From: JBMFLE01 sp049971355
GTDB taxonomy: Bacteria > Patescibacteriota > Patescibacteriia > UBA2591 > UBA4787
DNA: 14,457 bases
NCBI GenBank assembly: GCA_049971355.1
Contig: JBMFLE010000018.1
Span: 1 to 14,457, forward strand
Direction: 5' to 3'
Shown piece after piece: positions 6,084 through 13,931 of the stretch; position 1 is the first letter of the stretch; each line of letters begins with the position of its first letter. Under the pieces are notes generated by a model. That model was not told the origin of the DNA, did not search any database, and worked only from the letters and a program-made list of their open reading frames with translations. The position numbers were made by a program, and so were the translations under genes.

Positions 6084-6122
6084 AACATCAATATCATCTA
6101 AAACTGCCACAATTATCATTAT

Positions 6123-6144
6123 TGGCCTTTCGTACGAAAAGCCA
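6123..6144. terminator. possible bidirectional terminator between folD and the nitroreductase gene
   Basis: TGGCCTTTCGT (6123-6133) is complementary to ACGAAAAGCCA (6134-6144) except at one pair, which is a G-U wobble in minus-strand RNA. It lies centrally in the 101-bp spacer between two convergent genes, and TAAATTTATTTTCT follows on the plus side. The minus side lacks a clean U-run. Confidence 0.5.
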
Positions 6145-6184
6145 GTAAATTTATTTTCTCAAATCATTATCGACTATATTATTT

Positions 6185-6649
6185 TTATTGTTTATAACCA
6201 ACTGGTAAAATGGCCAATGGTCTTTGCTCTGGTTTTAATTGTAAAATCTTCTGGACTTGTTTTTCGTCAAAAGCGCCGACCCAACACATTCCTAAACCCA
6301 AATCAGTCGCTGTCAAAAAAATATTTTCCGTCGCCGCCGCTGCATCTTGAATAACGTATAAATTTCGACCGCGCTCGCCATAACAAGAAGCGGTTTTTTC
6401 TACATCAGCGATTACCACTATTACCACCGGCGCTTCAGCCACAAACATTTGGCCTAGAGCTGCTTCGGCCAACTTTTCTTTTGTCTCTTGATCGTGAATG
6501 ATAATAAAATCTTCTGGATGAAGGTTGCCAGCCGATGGTCCAGAATGTCCGGCCTCAATTAATTTCTCAATTAATTCATCTGGCACCTTGCTCTCTGGAT
6601 CAAATTTTCTAAGACAATGTCTCTTTTTTAAAACTTCTTGGAATTCCAT
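6185..6649 (-). CDS. nitroreductase-family FMN oxidoreductase
   Basis: Likely FMN-dependent NAD(P)H oxidoreductase; the substrate cannot be told from sequence. The 154-residue protein is short for the family but has its landmarks: an N-terminal RHCLRKF (10-16) for FMN phosphate contact, SGPSAGNLHPEDF (36-48), an EAPVVIVVIAD strand (72-82), GLGMCWVGAFDE (118-129) and a C-terminal LAILPVGY. The frame is open to 6715, but ATG at 6649 fits better: it puts the RxxRxF motif near the N-terminus, AAGG lies 7-10 bases upstream, and the start falls one base after the upstream methyltransferase stop (TAG-T-ATG). It is last in the rtcA cluster and probably translationally coupled. Confidence 0.85.
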   Translation of the reverse strand: MEFQEVLKKRHCLRKFDPESKVPDELIEKLIEAGHSGPSAGNLHPEDFIIIHDQETKEKLAEAALGQMFVAEAPVVIVVIADVEKTASCYGERGRNLYVIQDAAAATENIFLTATDLGLGMCWVGAFDEKQVQKILQLKPEQRPLAILPVGYKQ

Positions 6650-6650
6650 A

Positions 6651-7151
6651 CTAAACCTTTTTAGACAAATTAAATCTATATTTATTAATTTCATAAACTG
6701 CAATACCGGCCGCAATTGCTACATTCAATGATTCTTTTTGGCCAAACATTGGCAATTCAATAATTTTATCAGCCCGTTTTAATAACGACCGTGAAACACC
6801 TCTTTTCTCGTTACCAATAATTAGGGCCAAAGGAGGTTTTGGTTTAAATTTAGTATAACAAATACTTTTTGCTGTTTGCTCTAAAGCAACAATTTGAAAA
6901 TTCTCCTCTTTCAGCTTGTCAACAACCCGCCAAATTTGCCAATGATGCTCCCAAGCCACGCTTTGCTCAGCGCCTAAGGCTACTTTTTTTATTTTTTCAT
7001 TTGGCGGTTTGCCGGTAATACCACCTAAATAAATTTTATCTATCCCCGCCCCATCAGCAATACGAAAAATTGCTCCAACATTATAAAGACTGCGGATATT
7101 ATCTAAAATTAAAACAAGTTTCTTCTTTTTGACTTTTTTTAAATAATTCAT
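6651..7151 (-). CDS. SpoU/TrmH-family RNA 2'-O-methyltransferase
   Basis: SPOUT-class, AdoMet-dependent enzyme predicted to methylate a ribose in tRNA or rRNA; the target site is not known. The 166 residues are the catalytic domain alone, without an N-terminal substrate-binding domain. All three SpoU motifs are present: motif 1 LDNIRSLYNVGAIFRIADG (16-34) with Asn24 and Arg30; motif 2 ALIIGNEKRGVS (109-120); motif 3 ELPMFGQKESLNVAIAAG (132-149), which forms the knot and AdoMet pocket. The ALGAEQSVAWEH segment (58-69) is typical of the TrmH group. ATG at 7151 overlaps the TGA of the DUF763 gene as ATGA, and the nitroreductase gene begins one base after the stop, so the three genes read as one operon. 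Confidence 0.92.
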   Translation of the reverse strand: MNYLKKVKKKKLVLILDNIRSLYNVGAIFRIADGAGIDKIYLGGITGKPPNEKIKKVALGAEQSVAWEHHWQIWRVVDKLKEENFQIVALEQTAKSICYTKFKPKPPLALIIGNEKRGVSRSLLKRADKIIELPMFGQKESLNVAIAAGIAVYEINKYRFNLSKKV

Positions 7152-8212
7152 ACTGCTATTGCCCCCAAGACTCTAATTTTCTCCAATTGACCGATCTTAG
7201 CCTGGCGAACTGCTTTTTCTAAAACTTCAATTGACCTATCGTACTCTTTACGATTAATTGGATAAGGCGTACCATCTTTACCTCCGTGAGCAAATGAATA
7301 ACGGACTGGATCTTCATATGATGGTTTGGCTCCGTAGATAATTTCTGAAATTAAAGCTAAAGCGCGCACTGTCTTAGGTCCCACCCCACTGGTACCTAAT
7401 AATTGTTCAAAATTTTTTGGATGACGATTCTGAAGATTAAATAATGTTTGTCGCAGTCTCTGACTATTAAAATCAATTGGGGTGATCTGATGATATTTAG
7501 GCATCTCTAATGTTTTAAATTTATTTAAATCTTTTATAAGCTCATTAAAATTATCTGTCACTAAAGCCAGACTAATTTCTCGAGTCTGGCTACTTTCTTT
7601 AGCCACTAAATTTAAAACCCTGCCTCGCCAGTCACAACAAACGGCACTCTGTGGTTCATTGACAAAGTCACTTACTCGATCTGATAACCAGTGATAACGT
7701 CTGGCCATGCCAATCTCCGGATTCATCCCTTGTTGAATTACGGCCCAGTCGCCTTCTTTAGTAAAAATAAAAGTATGATGGTAAATTTGAAATCCATCTT
7801 GAACTGCCGTGTTATCAACTTTAGCACTCATTTTACTAGCGTAAATTAAATCAGCTGTTCGACGAATTGAATATTTTTCACCATACAATTCAATCTCATT
7901 TGGTGTCTTTCGACTAGTTTTTCCCTTACCACCAGCAACAAAAAGGCCAAGTACTCTTTCCGTGCCACGCAATGCTTCTTTAATCGCCCCGCAAACCGTA
8001 GTCGAAAGTCCTGAAGAATGCCAATCAAAACCCAAGAGGCAACCAAAAGATTGGAACCAATAAGGATCACTTAGTCGCAAAAGAATCTCCTTTCGGCCAA
8101 ATTCGTAGACCATTGCCTCAATAATTGCTCGAGCCAACTTGGTCATTCTTTCAAAAAGCCAAGCTGGCATTGAGCCCCAATGAAGAGGTAAATTAACTAT
8201 CCCTGTTCTCAT
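7148..8212 (-). CDS. DUF763-family protein (PF05559)
   Basis: Conserved family of unknown function, found in archaea and scattered bacteria. The 354-residue protein begins MRTGIVNLPLHWGSMPAWLF, the family's N-terminal signature, and has DPYWFQSFGCLLGFDWHSSG at 49-68, a GGKGKTSRKTP loop at 94-104, QDGFQIYHHTFIF at 138-150, and HGGKDGTPYPINR at 309-321. LLGTSGVGPKTVRALALI at 271-288 looks like a helix-hairpin-helix, a fold that usually contacts nucleic-acid backbone, so DNA or RNA binding is plausible. The frame is open to 8248, but ATG at 8212 matches the family start. It lies 93 bases after rtcA and overlaps the methyltransferase start by ATGA. Family assignment is from recalled motifs; function is unknown. 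Confidence 0.85.
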   Translation of the reverse strand: MRTGIVNLPLHWGSMPAWLFERMTKLARAIIEAMVYEFGRKEILLRLSDPYWFQSFGCLLGFDWHSSGLSTTVCGAIKEALRGTERVLGLFVAGGKGKTSRKTPNEIELYGEKYSIRRTADLIYASKMSAKVDNTAVQDGFQIYHHTFIFTKEGDWAVIQQGMNPEIGMARRYHWLSDRVSDFVNEPQSAVCCDWRGRVLNLVAKESSQTREISLALVTDNFNELIKDLNKFKTLEMPKYHQITPIDFNSQRLRQTLFNLQNRHPKNFEQLLGTSGVGPKTVRALALISEIIYGAKPSYEDPVRYSFAHGGKDGTPYPINRKEYDRSIEVLEKAVRQAKIGQLEKIRVLGAIAV

Positions 8213-8305
8213 ATTGATTATTTTATCAAAAATTAAAAATAAGGGCAATAAAAATTACCACCCCCTGTCTAGCCAAATAAAAATAAAATTATTAATTTTT
8301 CTTTT

Positions 8306-9370
8306 TTAAACCCTACCTGCGGTGCCTGTCCTTCCTATTTTATTTTCTTTTAAATCTATGTTAATTTTTAACCCCAAAAATTGTTCCAATAACCAAATAT
8401 GGGTTAAGAGGTGATTGGTAATTTTTGAAACCGTAAAAGCAAATGGTTGTTTGTTTAAAGCCAAATACAAAACAATTTGGTCGGCTAAATATGGATCAAG
8501 ACATTTTTTTGACTGATAAAAATCAACAAATTGTTTAGCTGCTTCTTCAGCCACCTTTTCCGCAGGTTTACCTCTCTCACCCAAAGCTGAAAATCCAGCA
8601 AAAATATCGTTAGCAAAATATGCTTTAAGAAAAACAAAAGTGCCTGGCGAATTTGTTTTAACTGACTCAACTACTATATTTTCTGCCAATTGTCTTTGGT
8701 CATATTCTCGAGAATATGACCGAAGTCTTTGTAGGTATTTTATGACTGAATTTTTTTGACGTTCGGCAATCTCGATTGGTAAATTTGCCACAACTGAAAG
8801 ACCGGAAAATTCTTTTAATTCACCCCTGTTTAAAAAATTCTTTGCTGTCAATTTTGCCGTGGGCTGAATAAATAATCTCACCCGACCGCCACCTTTGGGA
8901 TAAAAGCCCCATCTTTCCAAACTAACCCCAGCTCGAATACCTAATTGTTTAACCATTGACAAAAAAACTTCTTTTAAATAATGAAAAGGCGGGGCCCAAG
9001 GATTATGCGTTCCGCCAATTAATAAAATTTCTGAGGGTTGATGAGCAAAAGCCAGAGGTAATAAAATTGTCTGAATAACTAATGAGGTTGAACCAGCTGT
9101 GCCTATATCAAATTCGTATTTCCCCTGTTTAATTTTTTTTGGTTCAAATCTTAAAATTTGCGAACCAATTTTGGCTCCAAAAACTTTTGCCCCAGATATT
9201 TTTTGACAAGCCTCGACACAAACTAAATGCTGACGTTGTAGGCCCGGATTTTTTCTTTTTGCTCGAATATTAAAAATCTCAATCGGCTGTCCAGTTAAAA
9301 CCGAAAGAGACAAAGATGTCCGAAGTATTTGTCCGCCCCCCTCACCATAAGAACCATTAATTCGTAACAT
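8306..9370 (-). CDS. rtcA: RNA 3'-terminal phosphate cyclase
   Basis: ATP-dependent enzyme that converts an RNA 3'-phosphate to a 2',3'-cyclic phosphate through an adenylated histidine, in RNA repair or end protection. The 354-residue protein has GSYGEGGGQILRTSL at 6-20, KNPGLQRQHL at 40-49, DIGTAGSTSLV at 88-98, GGTHNPWAPP at 119-128, GFYPKGGG at 155-162 and LGERGKPAEKVAEEAA at 263-278. His320 in TNHLLTHIWLLEQF aligns with the E. coli nucleophile His309 (SCHLLTN). The frame is open to 9421; I chose ATG at 9370 because the family starts just before GxxGEGGG. A perfect TATAAT lies 24 bases upstream. No rtcB is in the window; the neighbours are a DUF763 protein and an RNA methyltransferase. Confidence 0.95.
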   Translation of the reverse strand: MLRINGSYGEGGGQILRTSLSLSVLTGQPIEIFNIRAKRKNPGLQRQHLVCVEACQKISGAKVFGAKIGSQILRFEPKKIKQGKYEFDIGTAGSTSLVIQTILLPLAFAHQPSEILLIGGTHNPWAPPFHYLKEVFLSMVKQLGIRAGVSLERWGFYPKGGGRVRLFIQPTAKLTAKNFLNRGELKEFSGLSVVANLPIEIAERQKNSVIKYLQRLRSYSREYDQRQLAENIVVESVKTNSPGTFVFLKAYFANDIFAGFSALGERGKPAEKVAEEAAKQFVDFYQSKKCLDPYLADQIVLYLALNKQPFAFTVSKITNHLLTHIWLLEQFLGLKINIDLKENKIGRTGTAGRV

Positions 9371-9394
9371 ATTTAACTTGTTGTTTAATAGTCC

Positions 9395-9400
9395 ATTATA
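9395..9400 (-). promoter_or_regulatory. probable -10 box for the rtcA operon
   Basis: Minus-strand TATAAT lies 24 bases before the rtcA ATG and implies a very short leader. No convincing -35 box is seen. It lies downstream of the hairpin at 9462-9499, consistent with a new transcription unit starting here. Confidence 0.45.
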
Positions 9401-9435
9401 AACTATAAAAACTATAAACACTAAATTCTAAATCC

Positions 9436-9450
9436 GAAATGAGCCCCTTT
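9436..9450 (+). repeat. short copy of dispersed GAGCCCCTTT element
   Basis: GAAATGAGCCCCTTT matches the first 15 bases of the element at 14377 and 4886 closely. The rest is not conserved. It follows degenerate 7-base units (CTAAATT, CTAAATC, CGAAATG). Confidence 0.4.
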
Positions 9451-9461
9451 ATAAATTTGAC

Positions 9462-9499
9462 TTTCGGAATATGGTTACGATCGCCTTCATATTCCGAAA
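9462..9499 (-). terminator. perfect 12-bp hairpin after pheT, possible terminator
   Basis: TTTCGGAATATG (9462-9473) is fully complementary to CATATTCCGAAA (9488-9499), with a 14-base loop. It lies 69 bases beyond the pheT stop and before the rtcA -10 box, where a terminator would be expected. The bases after it on the minus strand (TCAAATTTATAAAGG) are only weakly U-rich, so it could instead be an RNA-stabilising hairpin or part of a repeat. Confidence 0.5.
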
Positions 9500-9568
9500 C
9501 TAAAATTTCTTTAATTCTTTAAATTAATTCTTTGAATTTTAAATATTTTAATTAGGTATTTGTCTCTT

Positions 9569-11989
9569 TTAAAAATTTCTTAATTCGGCGTCGAATTTTT
9601 CTTTTAAAATGGAGATGATTTTTTGTTGAATTTTATCCACCTCTTCGGTCTTGAGCGTTCGGTCCTCGGCCTGATAAACAATATGAAAGGCCAAATTCCG
9701 CTTCTCGCCAAATTTTTTATCTTCAAAAACATCAAATAATTCAACTTGCTTAATAAGAGGATTGATATTTTTAGTTGTCTCAAAAATTTTTTGCCAATTT
9801 ATTTTTTTATCAATCAAAAATGCTAAATCGCGTTTAATTGGCGGATAAATTGAAATTGGCTGATATTTTTTAGCCCCCCCAACTAAGGGTAATAATTTTT
9901 CTAAATCAATCTCAAAAAAGCCGATCTGTTTTTTTGTTTTCAGCTCAATTATTTCTGGTTTAAGTAGGCCGAAATAACCTACAAATTGATTGTTAATGAT
10001 TATCTCAGTAGCAACCTCTAATTGATCAATATAAAAAGTTGGACTTTTTTTCTCTAATTTATCTATTTTAAATGGCCTGGCCTCGTGAGTCATAATATTT
10101 AATTTATTTAAAATCAACTCAATAATCCCTTTTATTTCAAAATAAATATCCTGACTATCTTTATAAATTAAGCCGGCCAAATGTTTTGGCTGCTCCACCT
10201 CATTTGAAATAAAAGATTTGAAAAATATCTTGCCAATTTCAAAAATTTTAAACTCCTCAAAATAATTTCCATTCTTCTCAGCGTTTTTAACTAAACCAGG
10301 TAGTAAACTAACTCGCAAATATTTTTGTTCTGGATTTAAAGGATTCACAATTTCTAACCCTCCTCTGATCTGTTGTTCTTTAAGGTTGCTCTCTGTCTTT
10401 AGTCGCAAAGCAAAAGAATAATTGCAAACCTCGTCAAAACCACAGCCGACTAAAATATTTCGCAATTCCCGTTCCAAAATAAATCCTGGTTCATATTCTA
10501 CTGGCTTTAATTGGCCACCAATCGGCCGAGAAACAATTTTATCCAGACCATAAATCCGAACAATTTCTTCAACTAAATCTTCAAATAAATTAAGATCGGG
10601 TCTGGAAATCGGCGGAATAACTCTATATTTTTTGCCAACTCTTTTAACTTGACAACCTAAATTAATCAAAATCTTTAACATCAGCTTATCCGCTATTTCA
10701 AGGCCAATAAATTTTTTGGCTCTTTCCGGATCAAAATTAATTTTAATAGCCTGTTTTAATTTTTTGATAGCCTCTTTACTTTTAAGATCGTAAATTTGAC
10801 TCGCCACCTTTCCGCCACCTAATTCTTGGATTAATTCAATCGCCCGATAAAGACCTAATTCTGGAAAATTAATCGGCAAACCCTTTTCAAAACGCAAAGC
10901 TGATTCAGTTCTTAAGCCTAATCGCCAAGAGGTTCGACGAATAGTTACTGGCTCAAAGTTGGCTGATTCAATAACAATAGTTTTGGTCTCTGGTGTAATA
11001 CTGAATAATTCGCCACCCATTACTCCAGCTAAGGCAATTGGTCTTCGGCTATCGGCAATAACTAAATCTTTATCATTGAGCTCGTATTCTTTACCATCTA
11101 AGGCCAATATCTTTTCACCATTTTTAGCCGAGCGAATGATAATTTTTCGCCCGGCAATTTTATTATAGTCAAAAGCATGCAATGGCTGTCCATATTCAAC
11201 TAAAACATAATTGGTAATATCAACTACATTATTAATTGGCCTAATTCCTAAATTGCGCAGACGATTTTGTAACCAAAGCGGCGATGGAGCAATTTTAATT
11301 TCGTCCATCACAATAGCCATATATCTGGGACACAATCGGAAATCCTCCACTTTAATATTTAAATTCGTAGATTTCCGCTTATGAATTTCGAATTTTGAAT
11401 TTTGAATTTTGAATTTACCATTAGTGATGGCTGCTATTTCGCGAGCAAAACCAATATGAGAAAAAAGATCTGGTCGATGAGTTAAGGATTTATTCTCTAC
11501 TTCTAAAATTGTGTCATTCAATCCTAAAACCTTGGTAATCGGCTCGCCTATATTTGTCTCATTAGGCAAAATATAAATTCCTGTGTGATCAGAACCAATG
11601 CCGAGTTCGTCTTCGGCGCAAAGCATGCCAGCTGAAGTAATACCTCGAATAATTGACTCCTTTATCTTCACCCCGTTCGGTAATTTAGCACCTGGTAAGG
11701 CCAGGGGCACTTTTTGACCAACTTTAATATTTGGTGCGCCACAAACAATATTAAGTATTGATAATTGACTATTGACTATTGTTTTTACCTTGACAATTTG
11801 AAGTCTGTCAGCATGAGGGTGTGGTTTAATTTCCAAAATTTCTGCCACGCGTACTTTATCTAATCCTTGGCCCGATCTTTCTATTTTTTCCACATTGGCT
11901 ACCTGCAAAGTCAAAACTTCGGCCAATTTTTCAGGCGATATTTTTAATCCCGAGACAATTTCTTTCAGCCATCGATAGCTTAATTTCAT
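9569..11989 (-). CDS. pheT: phenylalanine-tRNA ligase beta subunit
   Basis: Beta subunit of the alpha2-beta2 synthetase that charges tRNA-Phe; it binds tRNA and edits mischarged Tyr-tRNA. The 806-residue protein has the full bacterial layout: a tRNA-binding OB domain at about 40-150 (HPHADRLQIVKV, IVCGAPN, GMLCAEDELG), the B3/4 editing domain at about 215-395 (GIRPINNVVDITNYV, GQPLHAFD, LAGVMGG), B5 at about 410-482 (RPDLNLFEDLVEEIVRIYG), a core domain like the alpha subunit, and a C-terminal ferredoxin-fold anticodon-binding domain at about 712-806 (YPPIKRDLAF). Two stretches encoded by 7-bp repeats lie in linkers: VNSQLSILN (72-80) and KFKIQNSKFEI (192-202). It is separated from pheS by the SIMPL gene. 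ATG at 11989 has no Shine-Dalgarno site. Confidence 0.97.
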   Translation of the reverse strand: MKLSYRWLKEIVSGLKISPEKLAEVLTLQVANVEKIERSGQGLDKVRVAEILEIKPHPHADRLQIVKVKTIVNSQLSILNIVCGAPNIKVGQKVPLALPGAKLPNGVKIKESIIRGITSAGMLCAEDELGIGSDHTGIYILPNETNIGEPITKVLGLNDTILEVENKSLTHRPDLFSHIGFAREIAAITNGKFKIQNSKFEIHKRKSTNLNIKVEDFRLCPRYMAIVMDEIKIAPSPLWLQNRLRNLGIRPINNVVDITNYVLVEYGQPLHAFDYNKIAGRKIIIRSAKNGEKILALDGKEYELNDKDLVIADSRRPIALAGVMGGELFSITPETKTIVIESANFEPVTIRRTSWRLGLRTESALRFEKGLPINFPELGLYRAIELIQELGGGKVASQIYDLKSKEAIKKLKQAIKINFDPERAKKFIGLEIADKLMLKILINLGCQVKRVGKKYRVIPPISRPDLNLFEDLVEEIVRIYGLDKIVSRPIGGQLKPVEYEPGFILERELRNILVGCGFDEVCNYSFALRLKTESNLKEQQIRGGLEIVNPLNPEQKYLRVSLLPGLVKNAEKNGNYFEEFKIFEIGKIFFKSFISNEVEQPKHLAGLIYKDSQDIYFEIKGIIELILNKLNIMTHEARPFKIDKLEKKSPTFYIDQLEVATEIIINNQFVGYFGLLKPEIIELKTKKQIGFFEIDLEKLLPLVGGAKKYQPISIYPPIKRDLAFLIDKKINWQKIFETTKNINPLIKQVELFDVFEDKKFGEKRNLAFHIVYQAEDRTLKTEEVDKIQQKIISILKEKFDAELRNF
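11383..11416. repeat. heptamer array (GAATTTT)n inside pheT
   Basis: GAATTTC is followed by three GAATTTT units and a partial sixth-base unit, 34 bases in all, in frame in pheT. It encodes the KFKIQNSKFEI segment in the linker between the tRNA-binding and B3/4 domains. Related GAATTTTGAAT units lie in the clpP-folD spacer. Confidence 0.8.
11757..11781. repeat. heptamer array (ATTGACT)n inside pheT
   Basis: ATTGATA, ATTGACT, ATTGACT and ATTG follow one another over 25 bases, in frame. They encode the VNSQLSILN stretch before IVCGAPN in the tRNA-binding domain, where homologues have a short turn. Confidence 0.7.
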
Positions 11990-12054
11990 ATTTTATTAGA
12001 TTTTTGAAATTCCGATATAACAAATTATACAAATATTCTCGTTAATTAGAACCA

Positions 12055-12834
12055 TTATTTAATTTCGTAGACCACTGTTGCGTTTATTACAATTTCCATA
12101 CTCCCTTTTTCTATTTCCGGCCCAGCGCCACCCACTCCTTCTTTTAAGGCATGACTCTCAATTAGCCGTGGGGTCGGCATCTGACTCTGGCTGGATTCAC
12201 TGAAAGAAACAATCTTACCCAAGTTCACGCCCATTGCTTTGGTCAATGCCCTTGCTTTCTCTTTGGCATTTTCTAACGCCTTGATTCGCGCTTCCTGTCT
12301 TAATTTCTCCGGTTCGTCAATGTTAAAATCCAAACCGCCCACTTGATTTAATCCCAAAGTACCTACTGTGTCCAAAACATCGCTGACTTTATCTAAATCC
12401 CTAATCTTGACCGTTACTGTTTGGTTAACCTGATAACCTCGAAGAACCTGCCGGTTGGTAATCCAATCATATTGCGGATAAATTGAATAGTTGGTCGTTT
12501 GGATATCCTTGCTTTCAATCCCCTGTTCTTTTAATTTTTTAATCAACTGATTCATTGTCTCAGTGTTTTCTTTTTGGGCTGCAGCAACTGTTTTCTTTTC
12601 TGTCACCAAACCAAGCTGAACAGTGGCAATGTCAGGAATCGCTATCACCTTCCCTTCCCCGCTAATGCTAATCGTGTCTCGCTGCTCTCCTACTCGACCG
12701 ATATAATTATATTCTTTTAGTCCATTCCGAATCACCACTCCCGCTAAACCCAAAATCGCTAAAAGAACAAGAGCAACAAGAATAGTAAAAATTTTGTTTT
12801 CTGGCCAGGTTGGCCAAAATGATTTTTCAGACAT
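12055..12834 (-). CDS. membrane-anchored SIMPL-domain (DUF541) protein
   Basis: Member of the SIMPL/DUF541 family of extracytoplasmic proteins (E. coli YggE is a relative); biochemical function is unknown. The 259-residue protein has a short cytoplasmic tail, one hydrophobic helix at about 14-35 with no obvious signal-peptidase site, and then a predicted outside domain. Domain landmarks are ISGEGKVIAIPDIATVQLGL (57-76), KKLKEQGIESKDIQTTNYSI (99-118), the GYQVNQTVTVKIRDLDKV strand (133-150), and ARIKALENAKEKARALTKAMG (182-202). It lies between pheS (39-base gap) and pheT (65-base gap) in the same direction, so it is probably co-transcribed with them although no functional link is known. Confidence 0.88.
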   Translation of the reverse strand: MSEKSFWPTWPENKIFTILVALVLLAILGLAGVVIRNGLKEYNYIGRVGEQRDTISISGEGKVIAIPDIATVQLGLVTEKKTVAAAQKENTETMNQLIKKLKEQGIESKDIQTTNYSIYPQYDWITNRQVLRGYQVNQTVTVKIRDLDKVSDVLDTVGTLGLNQVGGLDFNIDEPEKLRQEARIKALENAKEKARALTKAMGVNLGKIVSFSESSQSQMPTPRLIESHALKEGVGGAGPEIEKGSMEIVINATVVYEIK

Positions 12835-12873
12835 AATTTTTAAAATTAATTATTAGTTGTTTCTTTTTAAGAA

Positions 12874-13917
12874 TTAAAATTGTTGTAGGAACCTTAAGTC
12901 GCCACCATGGAACCAACGGATGTCATCAATTTTGTGACGCATCATGACCAACCGGTCCAGACCAACGCCGAAAGCAAAACCAGTATACACTCCCTTTGGA
13001 TAGCCAGCATACTCAAAAACTTTTGGGTGAATCATACCGCAGCCAAGCATTTCAACCCAGCCAGTTCCGCCACAAGCCGGGCAACCCCGACCCCCGCAAT
13101 TCAAACAGCCAAAATCCATCTCAAAACTCGGCTCAGTGAAGGGAAAATAACTTGGCCGTAATCGAACTTTAACTTCTTGACCGAATAAAACAGTGAGAAA
13201 ACTTTTTAAAGTATAAATTAAATTAGCCACTGAAATCTGCTCGTCTACGGCAAAACCTTCTATTTGATAAAGAGTATGCTCATGAGAAGCGTCAGTGGCT
13301 TCATGACGATAACATTTGCCAATCACGCAAATTTTCAGCGGCGGTTTTTTCTTCTCCATTACTCGCACTTGCATTGCCGATGTATGTGTCCTTAAGAGTA
13401 ATTTTGAATTTGTTTCGGATTTCGGATTTCGGATTTCGGATTTCACATAGAACGTGTCCCACATATCACGAGCCGGATGACCCTCAGGAATATTTAAAGA
13501 TTCAAAATTATAATAATCATTTTCCACCTCCGGTCCTTCTAAAATTTCAAAGCCCATTGAATGGAAAATTTCGGCCACTTGATATTTCATTTGGCTATGA
13601 GGATGTAAATGCCCATATTCTAATTTTTTGCCGGGCAAAGTTACATCAATAGTTTCAGGTTTGCAAGTTTGTAAGTTTATAAGTTGATTTTTTTTATCGG
13701 CGATTGCTGTTTCTGTCTCCTGTTTGATGTCATTGATTAATTTACCAAATCTGGCTCGCTCTTTATCCGACAAATTTTTCAATTTTAAACTATATTCTCT
13801 TAATTTTCCTTTCCGGCCTAAATATTTTCGCCAAATTTCTTCCAAAAATTCTAAATCTTGAGATTTCTCAATCTCTTTTAAAACTTTTTCTCTAAATTTC
13901 TTTAGCTCTTCAAACAT
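12874..13917 (-). CDS. pheS: phenylalanine-tRNA ligase alpha subunit
   Basis: Catalytic class II subunit that activates phenylalanine and transfers it to tRNA-Phe. The 347-residue protein has an N-terminal coiled coil (about 1-80), HPHSQMKYQVAEIFHSMGFE (105-124), the motif 2 region LLLRTHTSAMQVR with GKCYRHEATDASHEHTLYQ (200-218), the phenylalanine-site FTEPSFEMDFGC (260-271) with CxxC-type cysteines, and motif 3 GVGLDRLVMMRHKIDDIR (317-334). The frame is open to 13968, but ATG at 13917 removes overlap with the upstream gene and fits homologues. A repeat-encoded insertion, SEIRNPKSETNSK (160-172), precedes motif 2. NLQTCK (81-86) comes from a degenerate 8-base repeat. A gene for a SIMPL protein, not pheT, follows directly. 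Confidence 0.97.
   Translation of the reverse strand: MFEELKKFREKVLKEIEKSQDLEFLEEIWRKYLGRKGKLREYSLKLKNLSDKERARFGKLINDIKQETETAIADKKNQLINLQTCKPETIDVTLPGKKLEYGHLHPHSQMKYQVAEIFHSMGFEILEGPEVENDYYNFESLNIPEGHPARDMWDTFYVKSEIRNPKSETNSKLLLRTHTSAMQVRVMEKKKPPLKICVIGKCYRHEATDASHEHTLYQIEGFAVDEQISVANLIYTLKSFLTVLFGQEVKVRLRPSYFPFTEPSFEMDFGCLNCGGRGCPACGGTGWVEMLGCGMIHPKVFEYAGYPKGVYTGFAFGVGLDRLVMMRHKIDDIRWFHGGDLRFLQQF
13413..13444. repeat. heptamer array (TTTCGGA)n inside pheS
   Basis: Four perfect TTTCGGA units plus TTTC, 32 bases in all, in frame in pheS. They encode the SEIRNPKSE stretch, which homologues lack at this loop. The same TTCGGAT word makes up the spacer array between rpmH and rnpA. Confidence 0.85.
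13663..13686. repeat. degenerate 8-base repeat inside pheS
   Basis: GCAAGTTT, GTAAGTTT and ATAAGTTG lie in tandem and encode the LINLQTCK stretch between the coiled coil and the catalytic domain. The three units are imperfect, so this is less certain than the 7-base arrays. Confidence 0.4.
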
Positions 13918-13931
13918 ACATTCTTGGATGG

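Noticed and set aside
8306..9370. RtcA appears to have Tyr where a catalytic His might be expected (PYLADQ).
   Set aside because: As I recall, E. coli RtcA also has Tyr there (EYLADQ). The nucleophilic His lies in the later SCHLLTN motif, which is present here as TNHLLTH (His320).
12907..13161. 84-residue plus-strand open frame.
   Set aside because: It is the antisense shadow of the pheS C-terminal region, which is firmly coding on the minus strand.
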